NCBI GenBank assembly: GCA_025024175.1
Contig: QCXZ01000003.1
Location: forward strand, 40,448,257 to 40,512,256
Source of the DNA: Rhyzopertha dominica
Lineage: Eukaryota; Arthropoda; Insecta; Coleoptera; Bostrichidae
Length of the DNA: 64,000 bases
Direction: 5' to 3'
This document shows positions 12,368 through 23,159 of the stretch, piece by piece. The position numbers and the translations under genes are program-made. The notes below the pieces were generated by a model. It did no database searches and was not told the origin of the DNA. It saw only the letters and a program-made list of their open reading frames with translations. Numbering within the stretch: the stretch's first letter is position 1; every line of letters starts with the position of its first letter.

Positions 12368-12866
12368 CTAAATATTAACAAATTTAAATTTAAACTAAGA
12401 CAGTTATTTTTCGATCGTCAGATTTCATGATGACCATGACTTACTTCGTTCGTTCGGACTCGATGAGGTTTCAAGCAATAGCTTACTATCCCCAAAGACC
12501 ACACATGAAGGCTAACCTAAGGAGGTAAGACACCTGTCGATAATAATAACTGAAGCGTAAGACGCATAATCAATTAACAATAGGGGTATTCATAAATTAT
12601 ACCATAATATATATAGTTTAAGTTTCTTTTCGAAGGTTAAGTAGAATAGCTTCTGCTAGACTTTGCCTTTATTGATCATGTATTACTCTCAGTATCTGTT
12701 CTTGTTTTAATAAAATCTATTTATTACTATCAAATCCATTTATTACATCAGATACCATCGATGAGGACAGTGGCTCAGATGAAGTACCATTGCCTAATTT
12801 ATCCCAATCAAGTAGGGATACCGAATAATTATGTCGTGAGGACACGACCCTGTTAGGTTGGCCGAA
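12368..12866 (+). other. 3' internal part of the LTR element, with the possible C-terminus of a lost polyprotein
   Basis: The frame 12721-12828 encodes a short acidic tail (TIDEDSGSDEVPLPNL) and stops at the TAA at 12826-12828, just before the 3' LTR. This position and composition fit the C-terminus of a retroelement Pol. Nothing upstream to 12368 is recognisable. The segment GTTAGGTTGGCCGAA next to the LTR is not an obvious polypurine tract. Confidence 0.35.
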
Positions 12867-13750
12867 TGTTAAATGTCAATTTTTGTATCTGCGTTATTAT
12901 TAAAATAAAAGGTGTTTTGTACGTTTATTAATTTCTTGCTATGTTTAGAATCGCTGTTAATAAGATAAATACTAATATCGAAGCGAATGCGTATGCATGC
13001 GATTAATTGTTTTGGCGAGAAATATCAGAGTCGCGAGGAGATGCAAAAGTAGGCAATGAGTATGGATGTGTCATTTTTGACAGAGATAAATGTTCTTGAT
13101 TTTGGCTCAGTGAGAGCGAGGTCTTTGGCCATGATGTGCCTCAGGCAGTGAGAGTAAGGTCTTTGGCCATGATGTGCCTCAGGCAGTGAGAGTAAGGTCT
13201 TTGGCCATGATGTGCCTCAGGCAGTTTGAAACCCCTAGCGCAGAGTGCCCGGTTAACAGCCGTGGTTCCTTCGAGTGGGTGACTTGCATTCCGGGGGGTA
13301 ATGCAGGATATCTCGAATGACATAGTTCTGGTGGAGAGGGTAGCCTTATTAGGTGCCCCCGATCCGGGCTATTGGAATGCGACCCTATAGGCCTTAGGGT
13401 GAGCGTTCGGGGAAGCCTCTACTATTTCAGGTTGACACTAGCTAGTTGTTGAAGAGAGAAAACTAACAAGGTATTCATAACCACCATTGATAAAGATGTA
13501 ATCTCAGGGATGAAGCCATAGACAGGACAAGGATGAGGCCCTGGGGTGAAAACCCCTCTGTGAGTCTTAAATGTATCTGTTTGAGTTTAACGGATGAGTA
13601 ACTTATGTTTTGTTCTTGCATCTCCCGCGCGTATGTGAAACCGCCTTGTCTGTCCACCGGAGTGACCGCATTGTTATGACCCACGGATGAAGGCGGCGAT
13701 AATGTAAGTTTTTCTTGATTATTCCCGCATCAGTTTTTCTATGTTTTTCA
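12867..13750 (+). repeat. 3' LTR, 884 bp
   Basis: Duplicate of 7594-8478 with one T fewer near 12914; no other difference seen in a base-by-base reading. Followed by GATA (13751-13754), the right target-site duplication. Confidence 0.85.
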
Positions 13751-14245
13751 GATAATCCTTATTTTATGCGGAAAGTCCACCCTCGGAAACCAAGAAAACT
13801 TAATATGTTGGCTAAAATATTAGGTGATCGTACTGCAGGTGCTTTGTTTCTTGAGAAATATCTCAATGGTCAGCTTTATCTCGTTATGCTAGATGCACTT
13901 TTATCATTGACATGATGAAACAAGATGAGAAAGTACAATAAAAATGAAATAGTTTTTCAGCAGAACGGGACACTTCCTCATTACGCCGCTCTTGAGAGGC
14001 CATTCCTTCATGACAATCTCCAGGGACATGGACTGGACGGAAAATGCCCAGCAAGGCCTTCACATCTACACCTCTAAATTATTTCATTTAGGGCACTTAA
14101 AATTTTTGAAATACAAACATCACATTGGAATTGCCTCAAAGAATTGTGGCTGAGCCCAGAAATCTTGAAAAAGTAAAGAAAGTATTTGAGTCTCGATTGC
14201 ACGGCGTCCGTATGGTGGTTTATAGAAGCCATTTTAAAAACATAA
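13751..14245 (+). pseudogene. Mariner-type transposase, C-terminal part downstream of the LTR insertion
   Basis: Continues the frame interrupted at 7593. It reads DNPYFMRKV, LNMLAKILGDR, YLNGQLYL, then after a stop and shift FQQNGTLPHYAA (equivalent of the QDGAPPHYA block; the catalytic Asp is Asn). A segment near 14125-14240 reads LPQRIVAE...LEKVKKVFESRLHG, the usual C-terminus of this family. The SPDL block is lost. The gene was dead before or after the LTR insertion; several frameshifts separate the blocks. Confidence 0.65.
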
Positions 14246-14380
14246 TCATCTGAAACTTGACAGCCTTTGATACAAATATCGTTTTTTGAAAAATATAATT
14301 TTAAGTTTTTCCTACGATTTTCAAAAAGGATTTTGAAAGACCTTCAAAATGACTAAGGTATTATTCGAAAATTTTATATA

Positions 14381-16647
14381 CAGGGTGAGTTTTTTTCGAT
14401 GACCGGTACTGGGATTTCGAAAACTAGCAGAGCTAGAAAGAAGGTTAAATGGAAAAAGACTCGCCGCTTTGTTGACTTAACTTAATGCACGTTTTGGCTT
14501 ACTAGATATTAAAAAAAATACTAAATTTTGAGTATTTCATTAAATTCTTTAAAATCGTTTATTTTTAATGTTACAGAAAAATGTAAATACAAAAGTTGTA
14601 GATAATATTTCCCTTAATAAAGTAGAATACTCCAGTTTGGTTATGCGTTTTGTCGTATTTGAAATATCATATAAACATGTGTTTTTTTTTAATTAAAAAC
14701 TATTGTTAGATATGGATTAATAAAGTCGGCGATTCTTTTACCTATTTAACGATATAACACTCGGTATAGTTATTTTGAAAAATATTAGAGTTATGGCCAA
14801 GTTTCTGTATTTTTGTCGTTTAGTTTTTTAATAGTTAGCCATCAAATAAATGGTTTTGTTTCATAAAAACTCACAATTCAGAAATAAACTGAAATAATTT
14901 ATCTAACAGTTAACATAACAAGAAAATTTAAACAAAACGCAAAAATATAATTAAATAATAACAAAAAAACTAAAATATGAATTACTACAAAAGGTGTTCA
15001 AACAATCCTCCGTTATTTTGTATGCATAAATTTCATCTTTTTGAAATGGACTAAGTTGCCTTCCTAATAGAACGTCAGTCAATTGTAGCAAAAGCCTGTG
15101 AAACGGCAACTCTTAAGTTATCAACTCTTTTATAGTTCCTTAGGTACACTGTTTTTTATTGTATTGCACAAAAAGAAATCTAAAACAGATAAATCTGGAC
15201 AACGGGGCGGCGATGCAGCAGGTCCGTCTCTTCCTATCCATGTGTTTGTATATATTTGGTCAAGATAATTCCTTACTTGCACTGTATTATGAGGAGGTGC
15301 TCCATTGTGATGGAACCACTCCATTGTTCTGCGCACCTTCAAGTTTAAATCATTTTGCAAAAAATGAAGATAATGTTCACCACTTAAAGAATGGTCAAAA
15401 ATGTACGGACCCAATAATACCGCACTAAATATTAAACCCAAATCTATTTGCTGCACATGCGAGGCGAGGGCTTTCTTGTGCCCTAAGATGTTCATTATGT
15501 CGGTTAAACATACCGCAGTTTGTAAATTTTGTTTCATCCGAGCACATAATCTAAAAAAAACTAGGTCTTCTGCGCACAAGTTTCTATACCAGTTACAAAA
15601 CTCCAGACGCCGATCTTCATTCCAAGCATATAATGTTTGGCTAACTGCAAGCTNGTAGGCGTTAAATTGATCTAATTTCAATATTTTAACAACAGTGNTT
15701 TGTGAAGTGCCAGTATTNATAGCAATTTCACGGGTTGTACATGACAGGTTTATGTTTACACTTGCCAANATGTTTATCTCTTTCATTTATACCCCTGGAT
15801 CGATTTCTTTGTTTAGAAAAAGATCCATATTGTCCTAAAATATCGTAAAGCCTTTTAAATTGGTTTAAAGAAGCCCGAAGGCGATCTTGGTCGCGATGAA
15901 AGTATTCTTTTGCAACTTTTTTTTGCGGCATATGAAGTAGCATTCAACCATATTAAGTTTTTCTGGATTTGAAAAGCAACCAACCATGAAAAGGCAGACG
16001 TGCTGGGGAGAAAAATTGTCGCGAGACATTTAAACCGTTGGCGTGCCATGGTCGCAATATCAGGCTAGCTCAGCGAATAAATTTATTAACTCGGCCCACC
16101 CAAGTGATTCGCTCCGTTCAAATTGTGGACTATGTTACATTCCTAAGGTGCGACTTCTTTCCTGGCGCGCGCTATACGTGAATTTTTAGTGCTCATTTCT
16201 AACTAACAAACAATAGTTGCATGGCTAACTACAATACAATAATAATATAAAAAATACAGAAAATTTGTCATAACTCTGGTATTTTTCAAAATAACTATAT
16301 CGTTGAATAGGTAAAAAAATCTCCGACTTCATGAATCCATAGCCGACTAGTTTCTATTAAAAAAACATAAGTTTATGTCATGTCCCAAGTATGACAAAAC
16401 CCATAACAAACTTGAGGGTAAAATTATCTACAGCTTTTGTATTTACATTTTTTGTAAAATAAAAAAACCAGTTAAAAGGATTTAAAAAATTGCTTTTTTT
16501 AATATGTAGTAAGCCAGAAAGTTTTTTTAAAACCCAAAACGTGTATTGAGTTAGGTCAACAAAACAGTGATTCTATCTTTATAACCTTCCTTCTAACTCT
16601 GCCAGTTTTTGATTCCCCATATTGGTCATCGAAAAAAGCTCATCCTG
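14381..16647 (-). mobile_element. Tc1/mariner-superfamily DNA transposon with long terminal inverted repeats
   Basis: The left end CAGGGTGAGTTTTTTTCGATGA (from 14381) is mirrored at the right end (to 16647). Similarity between the inverted ends continues, with indels, for about 450 bp on each side (to about 14842 and from about 16210). The interior carries a minus-strand transposase pseudogene. A TA precedes the left end; the right flank reads TT, so the TA duplication is imperfect. Long TIRs of this kind occur in some insect mariner-like families. Confidence 0.8.
15130..16049 (-). pseudogene. Mariner-type transposase of the long-TIR element
   Basis: DNA cut-and-paste enzyme. The upstream frame (about 15943-15728) has an N-terminal helix-turn-helix region with RLYDILGQYGSFSKQRNR. 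The main frame (15786-15130) has CTTREIA.NTGTSQ, LEFCNWYRNL, LGPYIFDHSLSGEHYL, HNGAPPH and PDLSVLDFFL. The first catalytic Asp region (TDE) is missing between LEFCNW and LGPYIF, so there is an internal deletion. The second catalytic Asp is Asn in HNGAPPH. Six ambiguous bases fall in the gene. It is inactive as read. Spacing from the HNG position to PDL is about 36 residues. Confidence 0.8.
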
Positions 16648-16837
16648 TTGTATTTTATGGTGAAATAGACAGAAGCAAACTAATGGTTGCGGAGATATGG
16701 AAAGTTGTTATTTTCTTTTGACTTATTTTTTATTTAGCAGAAACTTTCATTTTCTTGTAATAATTGGTTGATGTTTCGTTAATTAAACTTTAAGTATTTT
16801 ATCGTTGTCAGTGTCAGTGCACAAGTTTTCGTTTGCT

Positions 16838-17040
16838 ATGGCTGTTTACTCTAACGCAGAATCAACCGTTATGCATTTCATGTATGACCGTGTGTATCTC
16901 CGAAACTGTTACTTTGCGGGCGCATATTAACTAATAGCCAGTCAGTTTTACTACGTTGAACTCACGGCGATTCTAATGTTTCCTAAACGGTTCGTCGTGA
17001 AAACATGTCCCGTAAACGGCAACGGTGCCGGCGCAAATCC
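16838..17040 (+). pseudogene. N-terminal remnant of another mariner-type transposase
   Basis: The ATG at 16838 opens MAVYSNAESTVMHFMY, matching the start of the insect transposase family whose N-terminus reads VYSN.E..DMHF.YG. The frame is lost after about 35 codons. It lies just outside the right end of the long-TIR element and in the opposite orientation to that element's transposase, so it belongs to a separate copy. Confidence 0.45.
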
Positions 17041-17283
17041 TGCCGAAAGCAATTAATATTAATTAATAATACGTTTTTTCTCAAAGCGATTTTTTCCCGC
17101 ATGCATACTACCAGGAAAACCCGCGGTGCTGGGTTCCATCCTGCCGCTACCAGAGGCACCAGGGTGCAATGTCATGTAATTCAAGATCAACCTCTACGTG
17201 CATTATAAAATGTTTGAGAATGTTATGGTTACTGCAAATATTTGAACGTTGCCGTTTGGGGACATGTTTTCATGACGAACCAT
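16985..17283. repeat. Inverted repeat with arms of about 36-39 bp and a 220-bp spacer
   Basis: The left arm 16985-17023 (GGTTCGTCGTGAAAACATGT...) pairs with the right arm 17248-17283 (...ACATGTTTTCATGACGAACC). Weaker matching continues outward to about 16940 and 17330. It could be a small MITE or foldback inserted in the transposase remnant. Confidence 0.6.
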
Positions 17284-17334
17284 TCTGAAAATATTAGTAT
17301 CGTCCGGAAATTTAAGGTAGAACAGCTAACCGGG

Positions 17335-18785
17335 CTCTCGAACTATAAGACTTTCCTACTTATTTTGTTGTACACTATTACCTTCTCAAATATTTTACTC
17401 TTTTTTTGGCACGCTGTATATGTTTTTTGTAGACTGACGCCCAAACACAAATTTCCTGGGGCGCTATATTATGTATGGTAAGCTTTTTTATATTTCTAAA
17501 TATAATCTAAACTTTGCCGCTTTTGGGTGCCCGTGTGCACCGCACACTTCGCACAGATTTTTACATCCTTATTCTACATAAAAATGATGTTTATGCAATT
17601 TGCACTTGTTTGAGATATGCCATTACTTTACATTGTAAATGGTTATGTAGAGTATTTAGAGTATTTTCGTTTACAAAATTGTAGTAATAGACGTGTAGGC
17701 TGCTTACGTCGAGTTAGTATTTCGCTATTATTTATTATCCATCTATGGCCTATCTCAGCATATACCTCTCCTTAGTTCCTTAGTTATTGAAATGTTTCTC
17801 AAACTACCTTCTGGAAGGCGGTCATTTCTACATTTCCAGGCTCCACTCAGCCGAGGTGTGAACCAATATTCTGCTCGTAGACGTCACCGTTAAGTTAAAT
17901 TATTAACTCGTTCCTTCATAGCGAACGTACTTTGAAATCGTGAATAAGTACAAAAGTGGGCCAGCTGAATAACAAAGTTGGTACGGGAATTTTAAATTTG
18001 TTGTTAGAACTTGGACAACGACTTTGCAAGAAGAATATGGCTGTGCTGTTTCTCACGGAACTCTTCGATTACCTTAAGTGCGGAAAATTACTATAGAAAA
18101 GTCAGGGTTGTGTTCGACGTCTATAATTAGGCTACCCAGAATCTATCGGAAATTATTTATAGGGTATTATCGTTATTTGTACGCAAAACTAAGGAAGGTA
18201 AATCAGGTAAAAAAATTAATTCGTAATATTATTTAATAGGATTAGTGAATTATTGCTTTAGCTGTACTTTTGACTTTACAAATTGTTTGTGACATCAGAT
18301 TAGTATATTAAGTATTTAATAATCGAATGGGTAATTTACTGTTCGAAGAAATGTTTGTCTAAGAACGGTACATCGGCTAACGTTCGTGACGTTTGTATTT
18401 TTTTTGCACGATTTCACTAAATGAAAACGAAGTTATTTAGATCTAATCTTTCACGTTATGTCGATAAATACGCGAAACAGGCTTTTGTGAAAGCTACTGA
18501 TGTGATGATGTTCAATCACGCTTTTCTTAATTATCTACAATGACAATTTAGAAGCGGTAACCATGATTTTGTTTATTAACAATTGGTAATTTTCAAACGT
18601 TACGACGTATAGTTACATTTGTTAGAATTAAAAAGAGCAAAGTGTGTAGCGACTCTTCCTTAGCTGATGCACCTAAAAGAGTGTTGGGCGTTCCACATTA
18701 AATCCAGACAAACATAAAAGATGGTGTATTGTATTAGCAAAAAAGTTATGGTAGCGCACTTTGACCAAAGGGACGTAAAATTGGG
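17335..18785. other. AT-rich intergenic DNA, nothing recognised
   Basis: Only short random ORFs. No family match or structured repeat seen on either strand. Confidence 0.5.
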
Positions 18786-18790
18786 TTATA

Positions 18791-19773
18791 CCGAATTCGC
18801 CACCGACTAACCTCTTAATCCTAGAGATGTAGACAGGTAGGTAATCCCCCGACCGAATTGGCCACCGAGTCGCCAAGGTATAAAGATGGTCTTTTCTAGG
18901 AAAGATGTAATTTAGGGTCAATATAGGTTTAAGGGTACTACGGGGGCGCGTAATAAAGTATTGGTTAGTTGCAATTTGCATTTTGAAGTGCTAGTGCCAT
19001 CAGTGTGTTCGATCTGAAATATATGGTAATCGGTATATCCAAAATTTCCAAGATACGTTTGAATCTCAAAACTAGAATTAGATAATAAATTACTTTTAAC
19101 TAAGCCAGATTGAACCCGCTAAAAATGTTTTTTTATTCTATTTTGGCAGTTATACTTACTAGGTATTACTAAAGGAGACTCACATTACATTGCAATAAGT
19201 AGATGTAAATATCTAATTTAAATTTAGTCTTCTGTGATTCGGCCCTGCGTAGTAAAAGAGTAATTTATACCGTAGGTTTAATTTTTTAAATGCCTGTTTT
19301 GCAAATGTTAAGTTCATTGATATTTTCTACGAATACAGGGCACAAGATATCAATAAAATATACCTACTTTGATATTATGTCATATCTTTTCACATTTATT
19401 TTAATTTAATTGTCACCAATCTGCCTATTAGATGCATTAAAATAAGCTGCACGTGATGAAATCTGTTTACTCAACATTTTTTATTTTAACGTTTTGCTTA
19501 AAAAGGCGTAACTAATAAGAAAATGACAGTGTGTCAAAATAGGCACAGCCATTAAAAAAGACAAGCAGAGGTATTGCGAGGCGTCTCGAAATATTATCCG
19601 AAAATATATGAGATAAGTCCCCTGTACCGATAATAAAAGATCAACTTGTTATAAAAATTAATACCTCCGTTAGAGTGGTGGCGAATTCTGGTAGGGAATT
19701 ATATTTACCTGGAACTCACGGTGGCGAATTGGTATACTTTTCCCAAACTCAGGTAGTCTGGTGGCGAATTCGG
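18791..19773. repeat. Inverted clusters of a GGTGGCGAATT motif about 0.9 kb apart
   Basis: The minus-strand form CCGAATTCGCCACC occurs at 18791-18804, with a variant at 18853-18866. The plus-strand form occurs at 19677-19688, 19720-19732 and 19760-19773. Unit spacing is about 40-60 bp in both clusters and the flanking bases are partly alike. This fits subterminal repeats of a non-autonomous DNA transposon of about 1 kb. No transposase is present between them and no target duplication was identified. Confidence 0.5.
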
Positions 19774-19799
19774 TGGCACCGGTGAAATTAGCAGCTCCA

Positions 19800-20895
19800 G
19801 AAAGTTAATGGGCAGATTATTCAATTTTAAAAAGGAAAAGTTTTGTTCAAGACTCGCTCGACCTTTCCAAATTTTAAACATTAATTGGTTATCTCAAAAA
19901 GAAAAATTTTGATTACAAGCCAAAAACGGCCAATGTATTTAATGCGAAAGACATGCCCCGATTCCCGATTGAGACAACAAAAAATTTCGTAATTTATAAT
20001 AAAACACCCAACCGCAACCGTCCCTGAAAGCTTGCGCTGAATTCATGTCTCGTTATTCGCAATATTACAACCAATATGGTATGTTATCATATTATATATC
20101 TCTCGATTTTTCAATAAACACATTTATACACCTGTCAACAACGAAGGAACATTTCTCGATTTAATAACGTTTTGAAGTGTTTCACCCCATGCGCAGGTAC
20201 TTCAACGGGAAAAGCAATTCCATTTTGATATTCTGAAGTTGTGTAACAAGAAAGCAAATAATAAGGATTCTCTCAAAGGAATCCGTAATTTTGTCTCGCG
20301 AAATTACTACTGCAAGAGTAATATTACTTTTGCCAGGTTTGAATAAATCGGGCACCAGGAGAGCAAGCTTCTTTCTTTGATTCGTACTTGTTTTGATATA
20401 CCGAAGACAGTGACTTATCTTATGTTGTTCTATAAGTTATATTTTAGATAACGTTCATGTTCAAAGAAATTAGAATTTACTAGATTTAGCTGGAGACTAG
20501 TTTCCAATACTGTATGAAATACTTATAATGTATTTGACGCATTTAACGCATGGATATGATATGCCAAGTTTCAAACATTGTCGATTTTGTTGTAGAAAAC
20601 GGTTGTTTAGGGGACAACAAAACAATTTTAAAATATGTTGCGACGTTGTTTCCTTGCTTTGCTTGTGTGGCATATCAGTGGAGGAAGAACTGAGACTAAC
20701 TAAACTCGACTGACGCGCATGTGAAATGATAATTTATAAAAAACGAAAATCCCTGGTCGTGTTAATTTAAAAACAACAAAAATCTCCGGATGTGCCAAAT
20801 ATTTTAGCTTATACCTAAACTATTATTAATAATCGGAGTAAGAAACATGATATGTCTTTGTATACAGTACATTAAAGTGATAACCAAAACTACGG
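19800..20895. other. AT-rich intergenic DNA, nothing recognised
   Basis: No gene, RNA or repeat recognised. The 61-codon ORF at 20528 has no family resemblance. Confidence 0.5.
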
Positions 20896-20900
20896 ATATA

Positions 20901-22144
20901 ACGGGTGACAAAAAAGTTCCGATAATTTTGTACTTTGCTATTTTTAGTGTTCATATGTATAACGTTTTTTTTGTTATTTTTATTGATTTTGTTAAATTCC
21001 TCGTGCAATTTTGATACAGAAAGTGTTGTAATAATGTGGTCAATTTCAATTCTGTTTTGGTCATGTCTCGTGAAAGTGATCGTCTCACCGTCGTCGAGTT
21101 GCACGGGGCAGGAGGAAGAGGACAAACATTGTTCGAACGACTGGGTTCAAACCGGCCAGCGTCTATAGAGTTGTGGAAGGTTTCGAAGAGACCGGCGGGA
21201 CCACAGACCGTCCTCGAAGCTGCCGTCCAACCACCGCAATCATCCCGGAGAAAATCCAGAAGGTTCTGTGCCGAAGTTAACAAAATCCGGAGGTGTAGCT
21301 GCACAAAATGGCGAAGAACCTTGGTATTAACCGAAAGAGTGTCGGAAACATCGCCATAAATAAGCTGAGACTGCGCAGCTACAAGATCGCTTGCGTCCAT
21401 TTCCCGAATGAGACGATGAAGGCGAAACGGCTCGAGAAATCTTGCCTGATACTACAACTGCTCGCCTGTCGAAAGTGCTCATCACCGACGAGAAGATTTT
21501 CACGGTCCAGCCGCTCCAAAACCGCCAGAATCGCCGGCAGCTGCTGAAGAAAGGCCAGCAGACGACCGCTGCGGCGAGAAGTCACTTTCAGACCTCGGTT
21601 ATCGGCCGAAATCTGCGTCCCCGGAATGACGCGGCTGGTCTTCATCGAGGGGAACCTCAAGATCAACCACGCTAGCTACCAGCAGCAAGTCCTCCACGAC
21701 GTACTGGATCCGTGGGTAACACAGCACTTCGGCCCAGCCCAGAGAAGTTGTTTCCGGGCTTTTAGGGCAAGGACGTCTGCCGCCGAACTCGCTGGACCTC
21801 AACCCCATGAACTACCCGGTGTGGTCCAACGTGGATTGAAAAATCTCGGCTACCAGCTAGGCTACCGTCGAAGCGCTAAAAACACCTCTGATGCGCGCTT
21901 GGTACGAAATAACGGTGGACCAATGTGCGAGCATCGTCAGAAACATTCGCAAGGGACTGCGTAAATGTATTGAAGCCAAAGATGACAATTTCGAATATTT
22001 ATTGTAAATTCCTATCTTTGGTGTTAAAGTTACTAATATAACAAACGTTATTGCTCCTGAAGTTGATTGAATTAATTTTTGTATAAGGTATTTCTATACT
22101 ATTGAAATATTTGAAAAAATTATCAGAACTTTTTTGTCACCCTG
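20901..22144 (+). mobile_element. Tc1-like DNA transposon with TIRs and TA duplication
   Basis: The left end ACGGGTGACAAAAAAGTTCC and right end (minus) CAGGGTGACAAAAAAGTTCT are inverted repeats of about 28 bp. TA lies at 20899-20900 and again at 22145-22146, the usual Tc1/mariner duplication. Length is 1244 bp, normal for the group. It encloses one degenerate plus-strand transposase. Confidence 0.85.
21063..22007 (+). pseudogene. Tc1-like transposase, frameshifted
   Basis: The likely start is the ATG at 21063 (SRESDRLTVVELH, helix-turn-helix). The frame then changes repeatedly. Recognisable blocks are MAKNLGINRKSVGNIA and INKLRLRSYKI (about 21310-21390), ITDEKIFTV with the first catalytic Asp (about 21480), LVFIEGNLKINHASY (about 21640), LPPNSLDLNPMNYPVW (about 21780, where relatives have SPDLNPMD) and a C-terminal CIEAKDDNFEYLL with stop at 22005-22007. 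The second catalytic region (QDGAPAH) is deleted or shifted. GC content is higher than in its surroundings, as in relatives. The enzyme is inactive. Confidence 0.85.
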
Positions 22145-22149
22145 TAGGT

Positions 22150-23100
22150 AGATGTTATATAAATAAACTTAAAACCCTTCTCGATTTGTTGACTCTCGTG
22201 TAGTAACTTAGAAATTACTCACGGTTTAATAGTAAAAATATTATTTCTGCGACATCACGGTGGCAGACCGGATGTCCCCTTTTCTCTCTCCCTTTGTTTT
22301 TGCACATGCTACCACTAAGGTCCAAATCAGTTGTTATTCTTCAGATTATCTAGTTAATCCGCACATTAACTAAGGTGATCCGTTTAAAATGCCGAAAATT
22401 GGTTTATTTCTCTGATTACTTAGGTAATCTGCGAATTACCTAGATATTTTTCGATATCTAAAGAATCAACGAATGAGTTAATAAAAACTATGATACAAAA
22501 AATCAAACTGTTTAAGATATTGTTATAAGGAAATTAACATCATGTTATTTAGTATGAATCAGACACATCATTTTACGTATTTCAGCCACGATCTTCAAAG
22601 TTTAAATAGTGCTTGCTTCAAGATTTTATGTTCTTTCAAAATCCATAATAAATTATATTGTTTTATTAAAAATAATAAAAATAAGTTAGAGTAGCACTCC
22701 CAAAAGAAAAAAGGAGTGTTGGTAACTGAAAAATAAGCTTTTATACCCACCACCCGGTGACCCACTCCTCGTGTCTATGTATGCGTAAGAACAAAGCAGC
22801 AAATTTGTTTCCAAATTTGAGAAAAAATGAATTTGTTGATTTTTTTATTCGTTAATAACTTCAGTTTAATTTTTTTAGAATACAGAAGGTACTTTTTAAT
22901 AGTTTTTGGTTCAGATGCATTTTGTTTTCTACGATTTTCGAAGGCTTGTAAATCATCAAGTTCACTTTTTTTCATAAGGAACTTAATACTTTTGACCTTT
23001 TTTAAAAAAAAACTGTTTCCTTTTTGAGTTCATTGATATGTAAAACAATATTTTACTACACTTATAGTTGATTAGTAGCAGGAGATTCAGAACATAACTT
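22150..23100. other. AT-rich intergenic DNA, nothing recognised
   Basis: No gene or repeat recognised on either strand. Confidence 0.5.
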
Positions 23101-23105
23101 AGCCA

Positions 23106-23153
23106 TGCTCTCATTCATGTTGAAGTTTCTCCACTTAAACATGAATGAGAGCA
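23106..23153. other. Perfect 16-bp hairpin
   Basis: TGCTCTCATTCATGTT at 23106-23121 is exactly complementary to 23138-23153, with a 16-base spacer that can itself add an AAGT/ACTT pairing. Transcribed from either strand it would form a stable stem-loop. Whether it is expressed is unknown. Confidence 0.6.
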
Positions 23154-23159
23154 AAAGCG

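Larger units (their letters stand above)
7594..13750 (+). mobile_element. Complete LTR-bounded element (non-autonomous) with fossil CR1-like cargo
   Basis: Two near-identical direct repeats of 885 and 884 bp (TGTTAA...TTTTCA) flank about 4.4 kb, with a GATA target-site duplication outside. The interior has a 110-bp tandem duplication just after the 5' LTR, no gag or RT of its own, a decayed CR1/Jockey-like element (about 9650-12367) and a short acidic peptide ending at 12828 that could be the C-terminus of a lost polyprotein. No convincing primer-binding site follows the 5' LTR, and no strong purine tract precedes the 3' LTR. It looks like a LARD-type non-autonomous element that needs proteins from a relative. 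Orientation is inferred from the peptide and repeat layout. The 4-bp duplication favours a Ty3/gypsy partner. Confidence 0.8.

Noticed and set aside
14381..14400. 14381 boundary as part of the upstream mariner element
   Set aside because: The CAGGGTGAG end is mirrored at 16647, so it is the terminus of a separate element.
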